From positions 49,821,111 to 49,885,110 of the forward strand of contig NC_060247.1 of the NCBI RefSeq assembly GCF_921293095.1: a stretch of DNA of 64,000 nucleotides, written 5' to 3'. Position 1 is the stretch's first letter. Each line of letters starts with the position of its first letter. A program made the position numbers and the translations under genes. Source of the stretch: Ischnura elegans. Lineage: Eukaryota > Arthropoda > Insecta > Odonata > Coenagrionidae. Shown here one piece after another: positions 56,101 through 64,000 of this stretch. Under the pieces are notes generated by a model that ran no database searches, was not told the origin of the DNA, and saw only the letters and a program-made list of their open reading frames with translations.

Positions 56101-59100
56101 ATTCTCTGTCTTCTGTGCATTTGTACCAGACGATGACGTGCCACGTCGAAACCTAGGTCGTAAATTAAATATTTATGCGGAATTACTAGGTTTTCTTTAC
56201 TTTTCATTATGTAAAAAATACTTTTCAAATTGGGCAGTCCAATATGTGTTCTATTTAAATACCTTGCGTTAGATACTTTTGAATAATAAACAATGATAGT
56301 GATAATCTTAAGGATTAATACAATACGATGGTCGATAATCGCTATCTATGTTGTTTTATAATTTGACAGGCTTTGTGTCACCATTTTAATAATTTATTAA
56401 TTTTATTATCGCATTATAAAATTCTTTGTCAGGCGATATTAAAAAATAAAAATGCTGTTGGCTAATATTTTCAAAATTCTGGGATATCGTTTTTTTACGA
56501 TGCCATAACGTAGTACGTTTAAAATATTAAGTATGTGGCCCTTCGTTGGGTGGAAAGAGCATTTCTAATGAAATTTTACAATACATATGTACTTGGATTT
56601 AAAAGTAATATATATTTTAACCAAAGCCCATAATTTTTTCCGAATAACATGCTTCGTAATTAGAGGTTATTCTGAGCAATGACTGTCTGTTAAACTGAAT
56701 TCCGCGATAACACAATTTTGAAATGTAGTCTTTCTTTCCCAAACAATGCAAGCATTTATTTACAAATGGTATATCTTTTGTACATTTACAAATTGTACCG
56801 ATTTTTGTGATACAATTGATTACAGTTGTATTTAAACTTCTTGTATAGAGATGATTCTTAATTCAGTTGTGATAAAAAGGCAAAATACAAGGGAAACACA
56901 AATTTTCAATACCTTTGTAATAAATCTTTAATTAATTTTAATTATAATCTTTAGATTGTAAAATGATGGAAAATTGATATTTATAACTATAGAAAAATAA
57001 TAGCATAATTTCATAATTTCAGACGACTTTTATTCATGAAAATATCGTAAAAATTATGGCATTAAACGGCCTTGGTAACCATCAGTTGTTGATTTTTTAC
57101 TCAACAGAGAGGATCACAATAAAATAAAGTTTGGATTCACGAGCGCATAACTTCGGAATACGCTCTTTTTCTTGCTCATAAGTGTGAAAAACATCAACAA
57201 AATACAAGATAAAATATCTATATATGCCCTACAAGGCCAGTTAGTTAAGGCCAGGTATATGGCAGTATTGTCAAATATTCCATCTATCATCTCTAAATTT
57301 TATTGATAGCTAAGAATAGTATGTAAAACATGTAATAATCAACTATAAAAATCATGTTCACAAAATTAAATTATTTTATTAGTTTATTATGTTTCTCCAA
57401 TGCCATTAAAACCCGCATAAATAATAATCATTGTGAATTATTGTTGCGGCCAGGAAAAAATCTACATTATACACGTGAAAGATAAAAATCGCAGTTGGCG
57501 TAATTGCTGTGAAGACATTATATAACATGTTGAAAGGTTTTACCTACGTATTCTTAAACGTATGCTTAAAATTTGAAACAAAGCGGAAAGTAGTGCATCA
57601 CTCAATTTTGATTTCCAATTAAATTTTCGTTATAATGGTTGATTTGGCTATGGACATATTGATGAATATTAGTCAACTTTTACAAGGGTATAATTATGCT
57701 AAGAATCCGATATTTCTTTATAAAATGATGTATTCTAAATAAAAATCTCACGAAGGGAATTGCTATTAAATATCGCTGTGCCATCACGTGCGGGTAACCC
57801 TTCATTATATTTAAATTAATTAAGTTTTATTGTGGGTATTTCTATTAATAATTAAGTATGGTTAATTCAATTTGGAAAACACGCACTTCCACGTGGCAAT
57901 AGAATTCATGGAACAAAGTTAACACAAAATTAATACCGGAGCGGAGCAGCATCATAGCAATTCGCTCCGCTCCGAGGAGCTCCGACATGCCCTCCACCCG
58001 AGTGCTCCGCTCCGACATTGCTCCGACCTACTCCACTCCGCTCCGGCCGGAGCGGAGTGGAGCACCCCGGAGCAACAATGAAAATTCGCTCCGCTCCACT
58101 GCTGCTCCAGGTCCCTGATATTTGCCCAAACATGTTAGCAAATGGAGAGGTAAAAAATTGACCACAATGAAAAGCAAAAAGGAAAATAAAAATAAACAGG
58201 ACAACAAAGCCTTCCCACAGATACATCCAAGGATGAGCCTAAACAAGAGGAGTCCTAAGGCAACTAATCATAATAAGGACTGTGACCCAAGTTCAAAATG
58301 TAATAAGGTGTATACTTAGGAGGAATCAGTGAAAAGGATTAAAAAAAAAGGCTGTCCAACTAATGACTGCTCTGATTGGACTGAGAAAAAGAGTACCCTT
58401 CAGCAGCAATGTGATTAACTTATTTAAACTCTCTTTTGACAATGAAATCAGAGCCACATAAAATGCAAATTGTTTCACACAAGAGGAAGTTTTACAATCA
58501 ATATCAGAAGCATGGTATGCATATCTCAGCATACAGTAACTTGAATATGCTCAGAACAAGAACACCCACATGACAGATAGGTTTGCAAGTTACGTTAATG
58601 CTCATTCACTAACATCACCTAAGGAAAGAAGCACTTCCATTTTACAAGGGTGGCATAATAAATATTCCCTTTCCATGGCATTTCTCACGGATCCTAGAGC
58701 TAACCTACAGCCTTTCCATTTTTCACAACTATTGACTTGATTCGATGTTAGTTGTGATGTGGATGTATATGTACACTTAAGTCATTACAGCACTACATGC
58801 AGTAATGTTGCTGTGGTTACTGATAGGGCACTGCACACAGTAATGAGTGATGATTTACTTTCATCACAATGACTGTAACTCAGCCTGATGGAATGACTTC
58901 AGATTGGTCACCAAGACATTCACTGCTCTGAACATGTATGTAAATGAAAATTTCAATAGCCTTTTGCATATCCATTATGGAATTATAAGTTTTTCTAATT
59001 TTAAATTAGAATGACTTCTACGTATTTCTCAAATTCATGCAATATTTCATGAAGGGGAGTAAAAATTATTCAAAAATCACAATTTAACTTTTTTTTAAAG

Positions 59101-59924
59101 AAAACCGCTTCTGAATGATGTCAGAAAGACAAAAGGGGTTCTGGATTCGACACAGTAAATACAGGGCTGCAAATATGTATCATAAGGATACAATAGCTAG
59201 TATGGTTAAATTCCAAAAAATGAGCTGAATAGGTGAAGCATTAAGATAAATTTAATAAGGAGAGAACAGCAAGAGATATTTTAGCTCGTTGTGATGTTAA
59301 TTGCAGGATGAGAGAATATCTAATTTTAGTCACTAAACAAAATAAATATTATTAATTATAAGCTCAGGAAGCATCAACCATATATCTCAAGCACCTTCAG
59401 CTCCCATTAGCATAAGCACATCACCTGTAATCACTACATTGCTAAGGAACAAAATTTTGACACAGAAAGAAAAATTTGTGCATTAATTACACTCTTCATT
59501 GCATAAAATTTCACACAATCCTAAAGAGGAAGCAACGAAATACTAATTATATCGCCAACTGTGCTAGTTAGTAAGTTAAAAGTAAAATATAAAACAGAAA
59601 AAAAATATTTTTCACAGCAGCATGTGGGTTTTGAAGGTACATAAATCGTGATCCATTAAATATAGCTAACTACACAACTCAAGGAAATACAGGTCCTTGC
59701 CAACACACAAATCCTTCTACCTGCGGCACCACCCTCACCAGGAGTACGTTGGAATGACGCTGGGAAGTAGAGAGCTGCAACCTCAGGGTCCAATCGATCC
59801 ACGTCGAGGTCATCAAGGTAAACACCACCAGTGTCCTCTTCTGTCCCATTGCGCCTATGGCGCCTCATGCGTTTGCTTCTCTTCATGAAGCTAAACATTC
59901 CCCCAAGCATTGACCTCTGTGCCT
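40972..59924 (-). CDS. LPIN: Lipin, phosphatidate phosphatase (partial: 5' exons beyond the window)
   Basis: Twelve minus-strand exons join in phase to 1913 nt (about 636 codons and stop): 59721-59924, 54073-54235, 53530-53758, 52795-52908, 52377-52597, 51101-51269, 50177-50325, 48970-49097, 48719-48830, 47959-48073, 47096-47199, 40972-41176. Lipins dephosphorylate phosphatidate to diacylglycerol at the ER and, in animals, can enter the nucleus as coactivators. Visible are the mid-protein block GVYLDDL...[10 protein letters not shown], the conserved linker [18 protein letters not shown], and the C-lip HAD-like domain. C-lip shows [10 protein letters not shown] (the DxDxT nucleophile motif), LGHIL (an LxxIL motif), [10 protein letters not shown] and [12 protein letters not shown], then [11 protein letters not shown] and a GNKVNDVWAY segment. 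The N-lip domain is missing because the window ends. Insects normally have one lipin; which vertebrate paralogue it resembles cannot be said. Confidence 0.95.
41180..45317. other. LPIN last intron, most of it
   Basis: No exon recognised. 42940-43450 is clearly richer in GC than the rest. A one-sided Tigger-like end (TTTACAGTGGAAGCCCACAA) is at about 43789. Confidence 0.5.
45321..45555. mobile_element. PIF/Harbinger-like MITE
   Basis: Inverted ends of about 33 bp (AGGCTTGTTTACACGG and AGGCCTGTTTACACGG) with TAA on both sides (45318-45320, 45556-45558), the 3-bp target size of PIF/Harbinger. 235 bp, non-coding. Confidence 0.8.
46358..46502. repeat. Tandem duplication, 72-73 bp unit
   Basis: Two almost identical copies, 46358-46429 and 46430-46502 (GGAATAGTCGTAAAAAAATA start). 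Confidence 0.92.
47096..47199 (-). CDS. LPIN: LPIN exon ([11 protein letters not shown])
   Basis: 104 nt; acceptor TTCAG|GATGTT, donor CCTC|GTAAGT. Codes [20 protein letters not shown] and KGELKHEL. Confidence 0.95.
47629..47889. mobile_element. Tigger-like MITE, degraded
   Basis: Left end TA|CAGTAGAGCCCACAA; right end complement of CAGTGGAGCCATATAAG. Short in an LPIN intron, non-coding. Confidence 0.6.
47959..48073 (-). CDS. LPIN: LPIN exon ([11 protein letters not shown])
   Basis: 115 nt; acceptor TTTAG|AGAAGT, donor AAT|GTAAGT. Codes [19 protein letters not shown] and [11 protein letters not shown], a near-invariant lipin block. Confidence 0.96.
48719..48830 (-). CDS. LPIN: LPIN exon ([10 protein letters not shown])
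   Basis: 112 nt; acceptor TAAAG|GCCAAG, donor ACAG|GTTAGT. Codes [20 protein letters not shown], then [17 protein letters not shown]. Confidence 0.96.
48970..49097 (-). CDS. LPIN: LPIN exon ([15 protein letters not shown])
   Basis: 128 nt; acceptor TTAAG|GTCTGA, donor ATTG|GTAAGT. Reads [19 protein letters not shown], with the LxxIL motif, and [12 protein letters not shown]. Confidence 0.96.
50177..50325 (-). CDS. LPIN: LPIN exon with the DIDGT catalytic motif
   Basis: 149 nt; acceptor TTTAG|GAAAGC, donor CCAA|GTAAGT. Reads [18 protein letters not shown] and [14 protein letters not shown]. The two Asp of DxDxT are intact, so the enzyme should be active as a phosphatase. Confidence 0.96.
51101..51269 (-). 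CDS. LPIN: LPIN exon entering C-lip ([10 protein letters not shown])
   Basis: 169 nt; acceptor TACAG|GATGAA, donor ATA|GTAAGT. Contains an acidic Ser cluster ([10 protein letters not shown]), then [13 protein letters not shown], matching KKTLRLTSEQL at the start of the lipin catalytic half. Confidence 0.92.
52377..52597 (-). CDS. LPIN: LPIN exon, variable acidic linker
   Basis: 221 nt; acceptor CCAG|GGTGAT, donor GGA|GTAAGT; ends in phase 2. Low-complexity Ser/Glu/Thr sequence ([19 protein letters not shown]) of the kind that varies between lipins. Support comes from phase and splice sites, not from domain similarity. It could be alternatively spliced, but skipping it would shift the frame. 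Confidence 0.8.
52795..52908 (-). CDS. LPIN: LPIN exon, WFSW segment
   Basis: 114 nt, phase 0; acceptor ACACAG|ACAATG, donor AAG|GTATCT. Codes [14 protein letters not shown] and [13 protein letters not shown], equivalent to the WWFSWR region of vertebrate lipins. Confidence 0.93.
53530..53758 (-). CDS. LPIN: LPIN exon, conserved LSLCGGL block
   Basis: 229 nt; acceptor TGCAG|GCCATG, donor CCT|GTAAGT. Reads [20 protein letters not shown], then the conserved segment [20 protein letters not shown] and [10 protein letters not shown]. Confidence 0.95.
54073..54235 (-). CDS. LPIN: LPIN exon, acidic/serine linker
   Basis: 163 nt; acceptor TATAG|ATGAC, donor GCAA|GTTAGT. Codes an acidic run ([11 protein letters not shown]) and [10 protein letters not shown], matching the QSPQSV stretch of vertebrate lipins. 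The intron upstream (54236-59720) is 5.5 kb and carries the 2.5-kb hAT-like element. Confidence 0.9.
55320..55588. mobile_element. MITE with GGTGAGAAGCC ends, copy 2
   Basis: Close relative of 19585-19850 (GGTACAAGTGATTT; GTAAAGTTAATTGTTAGAAG; complement of the end at 55550-55580). Sits about 25 bp left of the hAT-like element's target duplication. Confidence 0.75.
55621..58117. mobile_element. 2.5-kb hAT-like element with GGAGCGGAGC subterminal repeats
   Basis: Inverted ends CAGGGACCTGGAGC and its complement, with a perfect 8-bp duplication ATATTTGC (55613-55620, 58118-58125). Each end has about 200 bp packed with six to eight GGAGCGGAG/CTCCGCTCC units. The 2.1-kb centre is AT-rich and has no long frame and no recognisable transposase, so the copy looks non-autonomous. 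It sits in the LPIN intron 54236-59720. Confidence 0.92.
58130..59715. other. LPIN intron, no gene seen
   Basis: AT-rich intron sequence. Confidence 0.5.
59721..59924 (-). CDS. LPIN: LPIN middle exon (first visible)
   Basis: Acceptor GACAG|AGGCAC, donor GCAG|GTAGAA. A basic stretch ([12 protein letters not shown], a possible nuclear signal) precedes [20 protein letters not shown], a lipin signature. It starts in phase 2, so at least one coding exon lies upstream; none was recognised up to 64000. A second AG 8 nt downstream (GCACAG) is an alternative acceptor. Confidence 0.9.
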
Positions 59925-59929
59925 CTGTC

Positions 59930-62585
59930 AAGGTGAGTAGACATGAGGTAGGTAAAGGGTTCAAGGTATGTATGCATATTTATTAGGATACTGGAACCCT
60001 TTTGTTCATTGGCTGCCTCAAATAATCCCATCATTCAAGTCATTACAGCACCTTACCAAAATTATGGGAAGGGGATTCTTTTTGAGAGAGCAAAATGATT
60101 TCAAGACGGGTTCAGCTTTGAGAGGGCCGGAAACAAAAATAAGTACAATAAACCTAAAAACACTTGATACTTCATTCATCAGATAGTGAAATGCTGAAGT
60201 TCAATGAACCATGATCATTACTACAGGTTAATTTGCCAATGTTAACCTTTCATCTCACTTCATATACTATCTTCTATATACTATACTTCATATCTTTCAT
60301 TACAAACAACCAACTGAGAGATTCATATAATTTTGTTTATGCTAGTTAAGGGAAAACTATGTATCTGACAAAAGAAGTAACAAGTAGCTTAATGGATCAT
60401 ACTCAATAGTACACGGATGCATAGATAACAAAATATTTTCTTCAGCATAAGGCTACAATTTATTTGATAAATAAATTTTAATTAACAATCAATGATTCAT
60501 GACAGAGGAAGAGTAAAATTTATTTCCCCCAATATGTCTCTTTATTCTTAAAACTTGAGGAATGACCCACAGCAGTGAAAAGAGACAATTACCTACATAA
60601 AAAAAACATAGATTATCCTGGAAATTCATATAAAAAACCTCAGATTATATATTATGAGCCACAGAATAGAGAAATTTGAGAATAAAAACATGGTCATAAA
60701 ATAATCACATATTTTTGCAAAAACTACGCACATATGACACTATCAATTACACTAGCACTACAGGATTGTAAATATGTATTAGAATTACAAAGTGAACACT
60801 GAGTAACCCCATTTACAAACCTATCAATGCGTGAAAAATATGGCAGATACGAGTGATGCAAGTGGTTCTAGTTTTAAATTTAGATTTATTACGTCTAATT
60901 ACAAATCTGTGAGGCCTCATTTAGGATTTGTAATTTAAGAGCTAATGTTGACAGCTAATGAAGCCTGTTGCTTAAGTTTTAAGATCATCATCATCACTGG
61001 TCAACAATCCTAGGAATGGTTTGACGCAGCTCTCCACTCAGTTCTCCTATCAGCTAATCTTTTCACACCTACGTATTTGCCTCTTATGCTGTCATTATAT
61101 TAAAGTGCTAAGTGGAGATTTCATTCCGCAAGGAGATGTAGATAATTTGACGGTGCCTAACTAAAAATGAGAAGATTCAGAAATGGGCTACAATGGTTGC
61201 ATAAATGCAATCAACGTATATTTAAATCAAATTCAATGGATTTCCAAACGCACTTTCCTAACCTATTGATTTTGCATAATATGAGCTGATCTGCATATTC
61301 ATAACTTAAACTAATAAAAAAATACCTAATTTTTTCAGAGGAAAATTTACGTACTATGAACTGTATAAAACCTTTCTCTGCCAGAATAGTAAACCTGCAT
61401 AAATATTATTAACAATTTTTTTCAGACATGTCATACAAAGTTGCTCACTACTTTCATTTAAAAAACTAGATAATTATGTGATGAAGATTTAGGAAGTGTT
61501 TCTGAGAATTATGCCATGACACAAGACTCTAAAATGGTTTACTTCATTTGAACAAAAATAAAAAGAATACTCCTTCATAATCTATTGATAATCAAATAAT
61601 CTATTAGGTACATATGCATACCAATACCACTTCTGCGACCATCAGGCATAAAGAAAGTAATGACCAAGCAAACTAAAGTAAAAATGCACATACACACACT
61701 CAAATGCAATGGATAGGTATTCAAATTATTAGGTGCAAATTTGGGTTGAAACGAGGTGAAAATTAAGTTGAAAACTAGCAGTGTTAAGCCATAAAAATAC
61801 ATACCTATCTCCCCAGTGTTTTCTGTAAGAATATTATTCTAGAATTATTATAAATGGATTCCAAAATAACATTCAATACTGAAAACAGTCATAGTTTTCA
61901 TTTAAAAGGTAAATATACCTTCCAAAATTCAAAACTCCTTTAGCAGGAGTGAACAGATTTTTTTCTTCATGAAGTCCCATCATACATACACTCTTACTCA
62001 ACTCAACAAAATATTTTATGCTTAGTGTTAATATCCATTACCTTTCAATCAATTTCCAACGATCATCTCAATTCACAACCATTTAAATTATCACTCAATA
62101 CCTTTCCATCTCGTGTCATACAATGAACAGGTCCAAAATATGAGAATTTGAAGAGATTTAGCATTCAATACTAAATAGTGCAAAACTAAGATATATGATA
62201 GTACTTGAAAATGTGCCCAGAGCACATAAGGTATTTGAGATAAATCACATTACCTACACAACTTGAGAGCAGACACAAATATAAAGCATCTTAATTTCAT
62301 AACTGAAAATGAATCTCATTTTCACCAGAGAGAGCAGTTGCATGACTATTACAGAGTAAAATTATAACTTCTTAGACCCTTAGCAAAGAATTATGTATGC
62401 CCATAGGCATGTCAAAGACCCCATAAATAAGATATCTAATGCCATCTTCTTGAGAAGGTATAGCATTTTCATTACACGATAAAAAATATATGCTGAGGGG
62501 GAAAGCTCGAAAGTCAGGGTAGGGTGACCAGGGAAGTTGTAGGTCAAAAGAAATAAGCAAAAGAGTTGACCACAAAGGAAAGAGT
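59930..62585. other. LPIN upstream intron, no exon recognised
   Basis: AT-rich. 60968-61075 is a copy of the LINE 3' end seen at 3270-3370. No N-lip coding sequence recognised. Confidence 0.5.
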
Positions 62586-62592
62586 TCCAGAG

Positions 62593-62871
62593 CAGTGGCA
62601 TAACTACAGAGGGGGATGGACCACTTACCCCCTCCTCCCCCAAAGCCTCAGACAAATAAAAAAATTACTTATAAGTATTGTCTAGTTTTGACATATTATA
62701 ACTGCATCTGCTTAAAGTTAAATTTCAACAGCCAAAATGATGTTCAATGTATTTCCAGAAATGTCATTTTTTTTAAATTTTCCCAGACCCCGTTGCCAAG
62801 GGGGGAGGGGTGGGTTGCCCCCTCCCAGGCTCTCCCATACCCCCCAAAGAATATTCCTAGTCACGCCACTG
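62593..62871. mobile_element. hAT-type MITE, copy 2
   Basis: Begins CAGTGGCATAACTACAGAGG and ends TAGTCACGCCACTG. 8-bp flanks TTCCAGAG (62585-62592) and TTCCCGAG (62872-62879), 7 of 8 matching. 279 bp; same family as 19226-19469. Confidence 0.85.
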
Positions 62872-63316
62872 TTCCCGAGTACTCATTATGAGAAGATCTA
62901 TCGGTATTCACCAAGAGTTGGTAAATGCATAAGATGGGCTTGAATTACAACAACACAATATTCAGCATTCAGTGATCTCAGAGGTAAAACAAATCTGATA
63001 TTTAAAATGCAAATAGTGGAATAAATTGATTAAAAATATCCTAATCCACCAAATGATTTGTTGGTCTCTCATTTGTTTGTCATTTTCACCATGACCCAAC
63101 TCTTGATATATGACAGTTATGCTGATATTCCTGGCAGAAATGTCAATCATGTAACTATTCACATTCAATAAATTTCAAAGAGGGTGGAATAATGGAAATG
63201 ACGAAAAATAAAAACCTCATCCCAAGCCCAGAGAAACTAATCCAGCGGAGAAAATAAAAAAATCAGCAGTTGTGCCTGATGCATTGATTGGGAAACTATA
63301 TAGGTTTTAGCTTAGA

Positions 63317-63425
63317 CAGGGTTCCCACTCTACTTGAATAATGAAATTCACGGCTTTTTCCAGGTTTTCACGGTTATTTTTAAGATTTTTCACGGTTTTT
63401 TTCAGGTTTTCACGGTCCGTTAATA
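63317..63425. repeat. Possible hAT end with tandem TTTTCACGG units
   Basis: CAGGGTTCCCACTCTACTTG starts a stretch with at least four TTTTCACGG/TTTTTCAGG-like units. A matching second end was not found. Confidence 0.5.
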
Positions 63426-63719
63426 AGCCAACAATAAGAAAATCACTGGCCGTATATGAACAGAAAATTAACGTACGCGACAAACGCTGTGAACGTTAAC
63501 GCCGCAATGAAAAGTGATATCTGTTATGACGTGATCTATCGTTTGCAAAATTCAGGGCCGACAAAAGGACCAGCCCAACCGCGCTCTTGCCTGGACGCCG
63601 AATACCCTTCGGACCTTCTTCCGTCCGGACACCCGAGGACCTTTTTTAATTCCTCGCCGAGAGATAGTTTTTTGCGCACGTTGTTATTACTGCACAGTGG
63701 CCGAATTTCCCCCACCCCA

Positions 63720-63839
63720 ATCTTTCTTATTTAACGGAAAATATTTTATTTAAATTGTTTATAGAATATAATAAATTGATTCTTTCTTATTTAACGGAAA
63801 ATATTTTATGAAAATTGTTTATAGAACATAATAAATCGA
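63720..63839. repeat. Tandem duplication, 60-bp unit
   Basis: Copies 63720-63779 and 63780-63839 (TCTTTCTTATTTAACGGAAA start) differ at only a handful of bases. Confidence 0.92.
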
Positions 63840-64000
63840 AAAACAATTTCATACACCGTATTAGCTCAATTCTAAGACGAACACGATTCTAAGACTACCC
63901 TCCTTTTTTGGAGCTCCACTAGGGGAATTTTTTTTTCCTAATAACGAAACGATAATAAAATGAATGCGGAAAAACGATCAATTCTTTATTTTTTTGCTAG

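Noticed and set aside
57930-58226. 98-codon minus-strand open frame
   Set aside because: Again the GC-rich array of the same element.
62380-62655. LPIN upstream exon in the minus-strand frame
   Set aside because: The N-terminal part lies in a hAT MITE and the rest has no lipin similarity.

Overview
This is a window of animal nuclear DNA, most likely from an arthropod (an insect or close relative). The evidence is split genes with GT-AG introns, two recognisable metazoan genes, AT-rich introns, and many degraded transposons (hAT, Tigger/pogo, mariner, PIF/Harbinger, LINEs, tRNA-derived SINEs). There is no operon structure, Shine-Dalgarno signal, phage or CRISPR array. I cannot name the species from sequence alone; a hemimetabolous or palaeopteran insect is a guess.

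Two protein-coding genes are supported, both on the minus strand and arranged head to tail. (1) An ARMC3 orthologue (armadillo-repeat protein with a C-terminal EDR1-like domain) lies complete between 34726 (ATG) and 17668 (stop). I reconstruct 11 coding exons that join in phase to about 1119 codons. (2) A lipin gene (LPIN; Mg2+-dependent phosphatidate phosphatase) enters from beyond the right edge. Its last 12 visible coding exons lie between 59924 and 40972 and join in phase to about 636 codons, including the DIDGT catalytic motif. The N-lip exons are not seen and should lie beyond 64000. The genes act in unrelated processes: ARMC3 in sperm flagella by vertebrate evidence, lipin in glycerolipid synthesis.

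Region 1-17560 (downstream of ARMC3) holds no gene I can support. It is a transposon graveyard: two tail-to-tail LINE 3' ends (2.7-3.55 kb), a mariner remnant split by a SINE (6.7-7.35 kb), a hAT MITE (9.4 kb), a Tigger-like element carrying three further insertions (14.5-16.06 kb), and an inverted pair of tRNA-like repeats (16.9-17.5 kb). Region 17.6-34.7 kb is ARMC3, with SINEs, MITEs, fold-back hairpins and a striking A-B-A'-B inverted/direct repeat beside exon 7. Region 34.7-41 kb is intergenic, with MITEs. Region 41-64 kb is LPIN; its largest visible intron carries a 2.5-kb hAT-like element with dense GGAGCGGAGC subterminal repeats and a perfect 8-bp target duplication.

No clearly new gene system was found. 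The most notable signals are the 2.5-kb GGAGCGGAGC element, the nested transposon stack, the long inverted repeats in ARMC3 introns, and a charged insertion that splits the ARMC3 EDR1-like domain.
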